NCBI GenBank assembly: GCA_028386065.3
Contig: JAKUCV010002172.1
Location: 285,338 to 349,337 of the forward strand
Direction: 5' to 3'
DNA from: Turnera subulata
Lineage: Eukaryota; Streptophyta; Magnoliopsida; Malpighiales; Passifloraceae
Length of the DNA: 64,000 bases
A program made the position numbers and the translations under genes. A model generated the notes under the pieces. That model saw only the letters and a program-made list of their open reading frames with translations, did not search any database and was not told the origin of the DNA. Below are positions 48,859 through 59,307 of this stretch, piece by piece; position 1 is the first letter of the stretch, and every line of letters begins with the position of its first letter.

Positions 48859-49634
48859 TTAAGGAACCATGTTACTAACCTTGGGCTTCTTTTTCACTCC
48901 ATATTGATTGCGAGACCAATTACCAGCACATAGCAACACTTGTACCGTTTCTGGAGCTAACGAAGCACGATAAGGATCAATAATTCGGCCACCAGCACTG
49001 AATGTCGCTTCTGAAGCCACAGTGGTGATGGGAATGCTAAGGATATCACGAGCCATTCTTGTCAAAACACGATACTTGTTGCTCTCCAACTTCCACCAAT
49101 TTAATAAATCAAATTTGAGTGGGTCTCCTTCGTGGATATAACAATCATCTTCTAAATATCTCTCAAGGTCAGATTTTTGAGTTGGACGAGCTGCCTTTGA
49201 TCTAATATATTTTGCATATTGATCCCAACCCGAGCTTGATTGAGAAGCCGAACCCGAAGAAGTAATATTGAAGTTTGAAGTTTCAATTTCTTGAAACTCG
49301 CTGTAATATTCAGCCTCATATTCATTGTAAAGCTGAAATAATGTCTCTCGAACCTTGAAGATATTGTGATGGGCATCTTCTTGAGCATACATTTGAGAGA
49401 AGGAGTACTCAATCACCATCATTTTACCCCTTGGATCCACACAGCAAATTTCTTTACTCTTTTCTTCTTCTGGAAATGTGTATCTGTATCATCATCTTCA
49501 TTAGCTACACCAACAGTTTGTGTAGCTGAAGGAGTGGGGTTGCTGTCATTAATTGAAGCACTCCCTGAAAAAATCGGCAATGGCTGGTTGTCTTCTCCCC
49601 TCGGTAAAGAAGAGACTTCCGGTGTACTCGACAT
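48859..49634 (-). pseudogene. hAT transposase, internally deleted
   Basis: The N-terminal part starts at an ATG at 49634 (MSSTPEVSSLPRGEDN...) and runs to an acidic/basic HFQKKKRVKK stretch near 49445. The frame then shifts into DPRGKMMVIEYSFSQMY, which belongs far downstream in intact plant hAT transposases. The BED zinc finger and most of the catalytic domain are therefore missing. The C-terminal hAT dimerisation domain is well preserved: DLLNWWKLESNKYRVLTRMA, DILSIPITTVASEATFSAGG, IIDPYRASLAPETVQVLLC. Any product would be a dimerisation domain without catalytic residues. Confidence 0.88.
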
Positions 49635-50002
49635 GTCTACTTCAAAGGACAAAACAGTTTCATTATCAAAAGAAAATGACAGAAAAAAGAAGTAACCGAC
49701 ATGAAGCAACCGGAATTCCTAATTATAACATTCACTAATTGGACCGGCATGGTTACGACAAAATACAACAGATTCAAAATCACCGTGGCTAGCAATCAAG
49801 TCAAGTCCAAACAATATCCCAGCTAAGCCCGTCAATTTAAGCAGACTAGGTCCAATCCAATTTCAGGTTAATGCCCAAAAAAACACACACGCCCTAATAT
49901 GAAGAAACAATAAAGGAATACACATTGCACATCCAACCAATAACATGACAAAAATAGCCACGGGAAGAAGTAAAGGAAGGAAAACAAAAGAAAATTTAAC
50001 CT

Positions 50003-50364
50003 TGGGTTACATGGCTCCGGAATTTGCATGCAGAACTGTGAAGATAACCGAGAAATGTGATGTTTATGGGTTTGGAATCTTGGTTTTGGAGGTGGTGATA
50101 GGGAAGAGACCAGTAGAGTATATGGAGGATGATGTGGTGGTTCTCTGTGACATGGTCAGGGGAGCACTAGAGGATGGCAGGGTGGAAGAATGTATTGATG
50201 GGAGGCTTAAAGGGAACTTTCCGGCTGACGAGGCAATTCCGGTGGTGAAACTTGGTTTGATATGTGCCTCTCAGGTGCCATCAAATCGGCCAGACATGGA
50301 AGAAGTGGTCAATATTTTAGAGCTGATACAATGCCCTGCAGAGGGACAAGAGGAATATGATTGA
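50003..50364 (+). pseudogene. LRR receptor kinase C-terminal fragment (PXC2/IRK-like) captured in the hAT element
   Basis: The open frame (49945-50364) is kinase-like from LGYMAPEFACRTVKI onward. It contains the APE motif of subdomain VIII, CDVYGFGILVLEVV of subdomain IX, GKRPVEYMEDDVVVLCDMVR, and the subdomain XI arginine in VPSNRPDMEEVVNILELIQC. It ends with a stop at the natural C-terminus of PXC2/IRK-type leucine-rich-repeat receptor kinases. LRRs, transmembrane segment, ATP-binding lobe and catalytic loop are absent. The residues before LGYMAPEF do not fit the family, so the capture breakpoint is near 50003. The 120 codons are still open. It lies wholly inside the hAT ends, on the strand opposite to the transposase. 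Confidence 0.85.
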
Positions 50365-51177
50365 ACTGAACTTGTAGAGTTCAAGAAACAAAGGAAAGAA
50401 ATATAATTTATCCGGTGAAGAAGAATCCGGTTTGTTTGTCTAAAAGAGAGAAGAGGGAAAAAGAAAATCTGGTGAAGAAGAATTCGGTTTACAAAGAACA
50501 AGCTTAGAACCCACCACGGAGGTGGAGGAAAAGGTGAAGTGTGGACTCCTTAGAGATTTCATTAAGCTAAGGTGAGTACTTTGCAAATTAAAGAGAAGCA
50601 ACAGAAGGGGAAGACAGGGGAAGGTGAAGGATTACCTTGTTATTATTAGATGGGAAGAGGAGGAGGGGTTGAGGGCAGAGTTCGGGGCCGGAGCAATTGG
50701 GGACGACGCCGACGTCAAAGAGGATAAAGCCAACGCCGATGTCGATGCGGAAGAAGACGAAGTCGGGAATGGAAAGAGCTCGCCGGTGACGTTGAAGTCG
50801 TGGGTGGCAGGGTGGGTTTGTGGAGTCTTGTGTTCGTGTGGTGTTGTGGAATGGAAAGGGAAAAAAATTAGGGTTTGGAAATTTTGGAGTCTCTGTTCGT
50901 TTTTCCTTTTCTATAACTCGTTTGTCTTTCTTTTTTGTTTTATTTTTTTTTATTAATTAAAAACCGTCATTTTTTTGGGCTTAAGGGTACATGGCCCAAC
51001 TTCTTCCCTAAATATATAGCCTATACAATGTTATTTACAAGCCCACCAAGCCTTATAAGAGCAAAGCTCGATAAAGCTCGCGAGCTTTACGAGCCGAGTA
51101 CTGGTAAGCTCGAGCTCAGCGAGTCGATCCCGAGTAGCTCGCGAGTAGCTCTGTTCGTTTACACCCCTACCCACTAG

Positions 51178-51930
51178 TGTGTATGACCTAAACAATTTGG
51201 CAGAGCTTCACCCCTAAAACTCGGCCTCCTTAATATGCTGACCTTAAGGGCTCTATTTATACTGATTTTTTATGCTAGAGGTCGTCAAAAGTCTCCTACT
51301 TTGAATGGAAATAGAATTCTTTACTTGCTCTCCTAGCTGGAACTTTTTGTTTTCTGGCAAGACAATCGCACGCGAATTCCTGACTTGTAGATGAAAGAAT
51401 TGGACTTTGGACTCCTCTACAAAGTTGTATAGAATTCTCTTAGCTTTCTTCACCCATAAAGCACATTTGAATTGGACTTCTGTAGTTCGAGTTATGATAG
51501 AAATATTGGGTCTAGGTCGGTGTAAAAATCCCTACACGCCTGGGCAAAAATCAACTGAGTGCTACTCCTTCAAGACACATCAAAAAATTATGAATTTTAT
51601 ACTTCTAGAAAGCTCTGAAAGTCTAGTTTCATCTTAAGCTAGTTTGACCTCAATTAAATCTCTCGATCTCCCGCAATCTTCAAATTAATGGGCTATGCTC
51701 ACCGCAAAAAGTTTCCTTTGATGGACTTGTTGGCTAAAATGATTTTCATTCTTTAATAAAAATCAATTTTCTCCTATAAAAATACTTAATCAGAAATATT
51801 AAAGTCGTTACTAATATAATGCATGAAAATAAATAATAATATTACAAATATACGTGCAATTGACCAAGAATATATAGTAAAAGCTATAAAAGACAACCAT
51901 AAATGATATGCAAAATCGAGGCACATAAAA
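51178..51930. repeat. Unclassified repeat (family X), right part
   Basis: Continues the sequence interrupted by the hAT element. It has CTATTTATACTGA near 51251, TTGGACTTC repeats near 51390-51480, and an AT-rich tail ending near GCAAAATCGAGGCACATAAA (51911-51930). No ORF. Confidence 0.4.
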
Positions 51931-52467
51931 AAGCAATCCAAGTTAAAAAAGAACTTTTGGATCTAGTGTAGTTGACTGATAGTACTAAGACAATCAAATT
52001 CAACCTCCAAGAAACCTATTGAAATAAAAGTCTCTAATCCAAAGAGTGTCACAACCAATTTCTCCCCTATTACTTACGTTTTTTTTTTTAACGGCAACAG
52101 TCCGTAAGAAAATGGTAATAACTTTCTTGCGGCTTCCTTACAGATTCTTTAAAGATTATTAATAAATATTTTTTTAATATTTCCATACAAACTCCTTACG
52201 TTTCCGTCCATCAGGAATCTCGGTATTCGCTCCAAAAATTTTTTAGCCTCCCTGATTTCCCTTGCTTGCAACTTTTGTATTTTTTTTTGAACTTAGTAAC
52301 TTATAAGTGGATACGATGTCATCGTTGAGCAAGATAAAATCCTAGGGTTGATACTAAATATGAATTGGTCTTTACACTCTCCCTCCCCTCATTTTACTTC
52401 TATACTCTCTCTTCCCTCCTCGTCTCTCTCATTTTTCTCCTTTCTATTAAACCCTAGCCGCCCCCGT
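51931..52467. other. Spacer without a recognised gene
   Basis: AT-rich sequence with a pyrimidine-rich run (52370-52450) just before the LARD LTR fragment. Nothing else is seen. Confidence 0.4.
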
Positions 52468-53524
52468 TGAAACGTCCGTATCCCAATTTATTAATATAAA
52501 CTATAAATGTAAAATATAAAATGACCAAATTACCCTTATCACACCTACGACATGGAAACCATCAAGCAATACATCTTATCACGTATTAACCTCAACCGGC
52601 AACACAATACCGGCAAAAAGAATAAAACAGCATGACAAGATCATGCCAGAGCAATATCCTCACAAATCAATGCAGTGGAAGAGATATATATACTTATGGT
52701 CAATCATTAACAGTTATGCATGCCGACTATGGATCCGACCCGAAGCTAAGTAGGCACAGTTACCTGAATGGATTTCTGATCCTCGATCAGCCAACCTGTG
52801 CGTAAAATGGAGGGGGTGAGACCAAATCACTGTCTCACCACAAATAAATAAACCACAGTATACAATTACAAATCAACTGCAAATACACCGGAATCATGCA
52901 GTAATTGCCATAGTGCTTAATTTAGAGTCATTTGTTTGTTATTCCATGTTTGACTCGAATTATTTAGTTGTAGTTATGCTTAGTAGATTGTAGATGAAAA
53001 TTTTATTAGGGTTAAATATTTTATCAGGGCCCTCTACTATGTGCGTCGAGCTCAGTTACGTTTGATCAAACAACCAGGGAATAGGCCCAAATACCATCAC
53101 TGAGAGAAAGAGAGAGAAAGAGGGAGGTAGAAAGGGGGGAGATAGAAACGACCAACAGCTCAGGGGTGTATCCTATCCACCCCCAAGGTGCTGTCTCTGA
53201 CCTATATGCTAAACTGTATATACCATGCTATCCCGCATGTAATCCCGAGTGGTAAAATTCCCACTCGAATCAACCAGTTGACAGCCCCACAGTAGTATTC
53301 TTCTAGTACGTTATTCTGAGTTATACTTAAAGAGTTGTATGTGCCATAAGTTATGAATTGTTCAGGGTTGTGTGAACTTAACATCTTATTCTCTAGTTCG
53401 GGCCTCTAGCCCATTGTTCACTACACAAACCACAAAATCATTTAACACGTTATACTATATAACAAATCAAATCATGCTCAATAGATATATTACACAGGCA
53501 AACAACACTCATAATCAGGCACAC
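52468..53524 (-). mobile_element. LARD-family LTR fragment, minus orientation
   Basis: It starts TGAAACGTCCGTATCCCAAT, the inverse of the family LTR end, and follows the inverse of 20620-21655 through GGATCCGACCCGA, GGGGGTGAGACCAAATCACTG, GCTATCCCGCATG and CAGTTGACAGCCCCACAGTA. It stops at 53524 where the copia LTR begins, so the remaining two thirds are missing. Confidence 0.75.
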
Positions 53525-54546
53525 TGTTGACCAAAAATTTGGATTAATCACCTATTAATGCTAAACTATGATTAGCCATGTTAGACTATCTGGTTTTGAT
53601 GACTAACAAATTACAAGTGTGTTGTTAGCTTTGCTTGTGTTGATTTTTGCTTACTAGAAGAATTATGGTTTTTGCTGATACCATATTTCAGACACAGGAC
53701 ATATGGTTTTTATCGATTCCATATCTGCGAGCTGTCGCTATCAACCTTTTGAGCAAGTTACGTGTGGTCCTGCAACCATTTAAATCCCACTTCCAACTGT
53801 TTGAATCGATGAACAAGAGAGAGGGAAGACTTTATGCAAGTGCAGGAGATGTTCCCACCTAACTCCTACTCAACTCCAGAAGGTGGTCCAAACTTTCCAG
53901 TTTTGGTAATACATTGCAACCAAGGAGTTGACATACATAACGGCACCAAACTGAAGCTTTTGTGAACTGAAGTCAACTGGAGTATAAGGAACCGTTGCAG
54001 GAGCTTATTCCCCACACTCAGGTTCTATAAAGAGGGTCGTTTACACCTCTGGAGAACCATCCCAGCAATTGTGCAAAATCTAAGTGTGTACTTGTGCTAG
54101 AAAATTTGGTATCTAATCTGGTTTTTCTGCTTACTGTGCGAAATACATTCTAAGGGGTAATTTGTAAGCAAGACTTGTATTAGTTTTGCTGGGTACTCTA
54201 GTCTAGGATTAGATTTGAGGGTAGGTTAGAGCTTAGCTTGTAAAGGTTTGAGCTTAGCCTAGAAAAACTTGTGTTTGTAAACGTTAAGGTTGATCCCGTA
54301 AAAACCTAAGTATAGTTAGTGTTTGAGTTCCTAAAGGAAGGAACCTTTAGGTAGTGAAGGTACTTGGTGAGGGAAAACCACTCTAAATCATCCGCGTCAA
54401 TTTCTCTCTGCTTTCCTTACTTGATTCTTACTCTAAACACTTATCTCGCATCACAAAGATTTGGTTTTTCAAAAGCCAGATCTCACAGTTCGAAAAAATT
54501 TAAAGCCTCATTCACCCCTCCCCTATTAGGCACTTTTGGGCCAATA
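53525..54546 (+). mobile_element. 5' LTR of a copia-type element
   Basis: It runs from TGTTGACC to GGGCCAATA and is followed by TTTGTAGCGAAGC, a degenerate primer-binding site. It is the plus-strand relative of the solo LTR at 1743-2916 (shared GGTTAGAGCTTAGC, CTTGGTGAGGGAAAACCACT and TTCACCCCTCCC blocks). A gag start codon follows 57 bp downstream. Since the adjacent LARD fragment ends exactly here, this element inserted into it or joined it at a deletion. Confidence 0.7.
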
Positions 54547-54602
54547 GTTTGTAGCGAAGCAAGGTCTCTTTGTGTTAGGTTGAATCTCCTAGAGCAAAAA
54601 TC

Positions 54603-56267
54603 ATGGCATTTGAGGGAACAAGTGTGAACAATGCGCCATACTTTGATGGAGCAAACTTTGAGTATTGGAAGTTTTGTATGAAGATCTTTCTTGAGGGAAA
54701 GGACATTGAAATGTGGCATATTGTCCAGAATCCCTATAAGAGACCAACAAGTGCTATGCATCTCTGGACTAAAGAAGAGATGAAAAGTGCAAAGCTAGAT
54801 GCTCAAGCTAAGAATTGCTCTCTTGTGTGGAATTAGTGAAAGCGAGTTTTAAAGGGTGAGATCTTTGCTCATGACATTTGGAGGTTGTTGTGCATCACTC
54901 ATGAAGGCACAAACCAAGTTAAAGAATCAAGGCTTAATCGCTTGACCAGAGAATATGAGCTGTTCCAAATGATTCTTGGTGAAACCATTCATGCCATGGA
55001 CACTCGGTTCACTATACTTTGCAACAATCTTGCATCACTTGGAAAAGTGTTGACACATAGAGAAAAAGTTACAGAAGTTATGAGGTCACTTCCCACAGAA
55101 TGGGAACCTAAAGTGACTGCCATTGAGGAAGCACAAAATCTGAATTTATTATCTTATGATGAGCTGATTGGCAAACTAATTTGTCATGGTGAAAAAATTG
55201 AACCAAAAAGGAAGGATGTCGCTTTGAAGGTCCAGGAACCAAACGATGATGATGATAGTGACTCTAATATGGCTCTCCTTACTAGGAGATTCACTAGGTA
55301 CCTTAAGATGAAAAAGCAACTCAAATGGTAGAATCTTAAGGTTACAAAAGATGAGGAGCCCAAGAAAGATCTCTGGTGTGCTTTGGATGCAATCGTCCTG
55401 GACATATCAAGTCTGAATGTCCTTATCGAAAGAAAGGCAGATCTGGTTTTTCAAAAACCAAAGCAAAGAAGGCTATGATTGCGTGGGATGATTCAGACTC
55501 CTCAAACGTTTCTGATGTCGAGGAGGAGACTAAGCTATGCTTCACAGCCCAAGAAGATACTGAGGTAACAGAATCTATTGACCTTAATCTTGATGATTTA
55601 CTTGAAGCTTTTGATGAATTACATGTTAAATACAAGCAAGTTGTTAAGAAAAACAAAAAGTATAAAAAGAAACTTGACTTGCTTGAATTTGATGAAGAGG
55701 CTTATAAGAATGAAAATGAAAAACTTTGACTTGCTAATTCTAATGCTATGAAAATATGTGGAGGATTTAAAAACTGAAAAATTTGCGCTAAAGAATGCTT
55801 ATGATGGACTTGAAAAGGGATATGCTTGTAAGAATGATATGTGTAAAGTACTAGAAAATGAAAAAGGTATTCTTGAGAGGCATGTTACTGATCTAAAATC
55901 ATCTCTAGAGAATTTTACTCGTAGTACTAATAATCTGAATATGTTGTTAGGACAACAAAGAAATCCTATGCAAAAAGAAGGATTAGGTGCTACACATTTG
56001 GTTGCTGAAAAACCAAATCATACAATGCGGTTTGTAAGGGCAGAATCTTGTGAGCCATACAAACTCGACACCTCACACATAAGTCATGATAGAAAACACA
56101 AGTATGTGAATAACTATACATCAAGGTCAAGTATGTCACATAAATCGAATCTAATTGCTAGAAAACAAAATCGAAAGAACATGTCATACAGACCAAATCT
56201 TGTTTTTAACAAACCAAATCATAGAGTGCAGTCACATGGATTTAGAAAAAGCTGGATAGGCTCCTAA
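54603..56267 (+). pseudogene. Copia gag (UBN2-type with zinc knuckle), degenerate
   Basis: It starts MAFEGTSVNNAPYFDGANFE, the usual copia gag N-terminus. Two successive stops (TAG TGA at 54834-54839) interrupt an otherwise continuous frame that goes on with LCITHEGTNQVKES, TRFTILCNNLASLGK and VTAIEEAQNLN (UBN2 region). A stop at 55329-55331 and a frame change precede the CCHC knuckle CFGCNRPGHIKSEC (55379-55420). Acidic and coiled-coil segments follow (to 55729), then another frame (55758-56267) with KGILERHVTDLKSSLENFTR. The sequence is cut at 56267 by a family X repeat, before any pol. Non-functional. Confidence 0.88.
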
Positions 56268-57075
56268 AAGTGCACAGGGTTATTGTAGTACTATCAAGGT
56301 CGTATCCACAGGGACTGGGTTGAGCCTGTTACCTTCAAATAGACAAATTAAGCTTAAACAAACAAGGACTAAATATGAGGTGAATGCTATTGAAATGTAA
56401 AAAGGGCAGTAATATAAAGGAAACAACAAATTTGGAGTAGGAAAAGATCAGATTTAGTGAAGTCTTAGGCATCCGGGGTTCACATGTCCTGTTTCATGCT
56501 TTAAATTGCTCAAGAGCCTCACAACAGGCTGAGCCTGTTTGACGACCTGTGTTTAATAAGATGTCTTGAAGTGGCTCCCGACCTAATGTACTACCAATGG
56601 CTTTTGATCCTATTGATAGTTCCCTAAACATCCATCTACCCCCTGTCACTAGAATAGGTGTCCACTTAGAGCTGAAGTTTGGTGTTGGGGCATGTTTTGC
56701 CACAGTCTCTCCCTATCTTCTTTCGAATGGCTAAGGAGTGAAGGCTGACTATTATTGGTCTAGCACACTTGGCTTCTCCTTTCGGTCCTTCACCAAGCTT
56801 CAAATTGATTAAAAATAGGCTTCTCAATAGTTAATCAAGAATCAGATTAAAGTAGTATTATTTTCTCAACTGTGCTGCAACAGGCTGAGCCTGTGCTAAG
56901 CCTATCGACAAACACAAAGTCGATTATAAGGGTAGTTCTTGCAGGTGCTCTTAACCTATACTGAACCCATTTGTTTTCACTCACAGGTTCCTCCCAAGAT
57001 TCTCACTCATCCTAATGCTTTCGCATCGGTCAAACCAAGGGGATTAAGATTGGTGTTGAGGAGAATTCCTCAATT
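56268..57075. repeat. Unclassified repeat (family X), second copy
   Basis: It opens with CTCCTAAAAGTGCACAGGGT and CAAGGTCGTATCCACAGGGA, like the start at 46760-46800, and continues as non-coding sequence. It interrupts the copia gag. Three or more copies of CAACAGGCTGAGCCTGT-like sequence occur near 56520 and 56880. Its right end is not clear. Confidence 0.4.
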
Positions 57076-57432
57076 AGTTCCTCATAAATTGGGAAATTTA
57101 CCTGGTGAATGATGCCTCCACGTGGCAAGGTTGCAAAGGTGTGTTGTCTGCAAGACAAGAGAGAAAAAGAAAAAAAAGGACACCAGGGGTGTCCAGGGTG
57201 TGTGACCCCGGAGGTACTCTGATGCCTAAGTTAGAACTTGGCTCTTTAGCTCTCAAGAGGAAGAGAGAGAAGAATTGTATATTATGTTTTGCATACCTTC
57301 TTCAGGTAGACTTCTTCAGAGAGAGGTCACTTCCCCCTGTGTAGACTTCTTCAGGTAGCCCTGGCCTGTAACGGCTGAGAAATGCGGGCCTATAAAATGC
57401 CCCTCCCATGTTTGATTTTGACAAGAACAACA
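57076..57432 (-). mobile_element. LTR segment of a Tat-like gypsy element with minus-strand promoter
   Basis: Read on the minus strand, a GCATTTTATAGGCCC TATA region (57386-57400) is followed by three GAAGAAGTCTAC-type repeats (57299-57356), a CT-rich leader, and ACTTAGGCATCAGAGTACC...GGGGTCACACACCC. This order is familiar from LTRs of plant Tat-lineage gypsy elements. It agrees with the minus-strand pol at 62056-64000. Exact LTR ends were not found. The same TATA, read on the plus strand as CTATAAAATGCCC, precedes the ORF at 57433. Confidence 0.5.
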
Positions 57433-57932
57433 ATGCGTTTCCCAAGGAGCAGGAGGGATAGGTCTGGTCAACCTCGCAGCGTGGTTGAGATGTTACATCG
57501 TGCGCTAGAGAAAAAACGAGGGCTCTTTTGTCGGCCAGGAGAGCTTGCTGGTCCATGGATCGCCACATCAGAGAGCTTCGCCAGGAAAATGCATCATTGA
57601 AGGACCAAGCTCGCGATTTGGAGGAGAGGATAGATTCAACTGACCCTGAGATTGATTTCCTCCACAGGTGCGTTGATTACTTTAGGTGGAGGCTATCTGA
57701 GCTAGAGGATGCATTGTTCCAGGCACAAAGCACTGCTGCTCAACTAAACCTTCTGCAAAACCAGGCAGCTCAGATGCCTCTCCTTGAACCGGCCCCGGCG
57801 GAAATCCCTCAGATGGCCCATGCAATCGAAGCACCACCCCTTGAAGCTGAGGTTATCCCTGCCATAGAGGAACTGACTCTCGACGACTTCGGGGAGATTG
57901 AGGACTTGCTAATGGGTTCCCCTAGCCCGTAG
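57433..57932 (+). pseudogene. Coiled-coil ORF next to the Tat-like LTR, frameshifted
   Basis: An ATG at 57433 (MRFPRSRRDRSGQPRSVVEM) lies 36 bp after a plus-strand TATAAAA and reads about 30 codons, then runs out of register. The better frame continues from about 57528 with HIRELRQENASLKDQARDLE, a heptad-patterned helix, RWRLSELEDALFQAQSTAAQ, and an acidic tail (ELTLDDFGEIEDLL). A one-base shift near 57515-57530 would join them. I do not recognise the family. It may be the first part of the antisense additional ORF of the Tat-like element or a separate small gene. Confidence 0.35.
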
Positions 57933-59307
57933 GTCGATTTCAGTTCTCCTGTTTTCAAGCTGAAGCCATTTTCGTGTGCCCACGGTCTTGTCTTTCAAAA
58001 AAAAATATTGCAATAATGATAATAAAAGCTGGGTTTTAACTTTAGTACTGAGGGCTTGTTATCGTTATTATTTAATTTAGCATTTAAAGACTTGCCTTAT
58101 ATGCTAAATGATTTTCCAGTCAGAAGGTAGATGGGGTACATCAAACCCAGCCAGATACTTTTCAGCAGGCACCATGTAATCATTGGGGGTTACGTATAGG
58201 ACCGGGTCTAGCGTACAAAACTGGGAAAAAACTTATGACCAAGACCGGGGGGCCTTGTACGTCAAGCGATTTTTTTATTTTTTTTGAAAGTATAGCTCAA
58301 GAACAAGACCGGGAGGGTCTTGTATGCCTACCCAAAAGGAAAGAAGGAATTAATTGCTTGAAAGAGTTGAAAACTGGCGTGTCAAGAAAGACACGATTTT
58401 GAAAAAACAATCAAACAAGCAATAGAGAAAATAAAATCTTTGGACATTAAAGAGTGGGACTTGGCTTAAGAATTTGTAATAGAAGGAAATCAAGAAGATC
58501 TCACTTGTTGGTGTTTCCTTCGTTTTTTTTAGGGGTCCTAATACAAACAGCCAAATGGATTCTCCCCAAATCATGCCAAAAAAAAATTATTTTTTTAAAC
58601 AAATTTGGGATAAAAAAGGATTCTCCCCGAATCATCCCAAGACAAAATATATTATTCTAAAAAGATTTGCTCTCTGCTTAAATTGCCATGATTTGGAGAG
58701 AAAGTCTACTCCTAATTAAATACAAAATTGAGCCCAATATTATTTTCAGAAGAGGTTTAGTTCACGCCGATAAATCCCTCTTATCCGCAAAAAAGTATTT
58801 AAAGGCCAAACTGTTATGATTTGGCGTTGTCCCAAAGTAAAATCAACTAATCACATCATACGCGTGCTCCATTGAGATTTCAACATCTTCTAGTTCCTCA
58901 AGGAGAGAATCGTCGTCCTTAAGTAAGCTTTTTATGGCTTGGAAAGCTTTACTCTTAATATATTTATTTTTGTTGAAATGCATGTAGCCAACTATGTTGC
59001 ATATTTGTATTCTTATTTTGTGATTGGCCAAAAAAACGAAGAATTTTGGGAACTATTATAAAAACGATCTGGTCGGAATTTAGTGGATGAATAATAAAAT
59101 TGACCGTGAGATTCGGTACTAGTATGTGAATTCTGGAAGGGCTGAGGAAAAAATTAATGGTGGCTTAAATTCTGAAAACTCCTTTTCCTAGGTCTCCTAA
59201 GTATACCGATTATTTTCTTGTGCCTTCAGTACAAACTCCAGGTGCTAACATCTTTGTCTACTATGTCTAGGTTTTACCCTGCACTTTATGAGGGCACCGT
59301 TTAGGGC
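57933..59307. other. Internal non-coding region of the Tat-like element
   Basis: No supported gene. A short direct repeat (AAGACCGGG.GG.CTTGTA) occurs at about 58242-58262 and 58305-58325. The region may be an intron or spacer of the antisense transcription unit. Confidence 0.35.

Larger units (their letters stand above)
47762..51169 (-). mobile_element. hAT transposon with internal deletion and captured host fragment
   Basis: The terminal inverted repeat TAGGGGTGTAAAC (47762) matches GTTTACACCCCTA (ending 51169). The perfect 8-bp target duplication CCCACTAG lies at 47754-47761 and 51170-51177. Subterminal regions are packed with GCTCGTTAA / GAGCTCG motifs at both ends, typical of plant hAT elements. 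The transposase remnant is on the minus strand (48859-49634). A kinase gene fragment lies on the plus strand at 50003-50364, between the transposase start and the right end. With the transposase core deleted, the element needs a partner to move. Confidence 0.9.

Noticed and set aside
50624..50956. 110-codon plus-strand frame inside the hAT element
   Set aside because: Probably the inverse of the transposase 5' leader; the acidic first half comes from a purine-rich repeat and the second half is T-rich.
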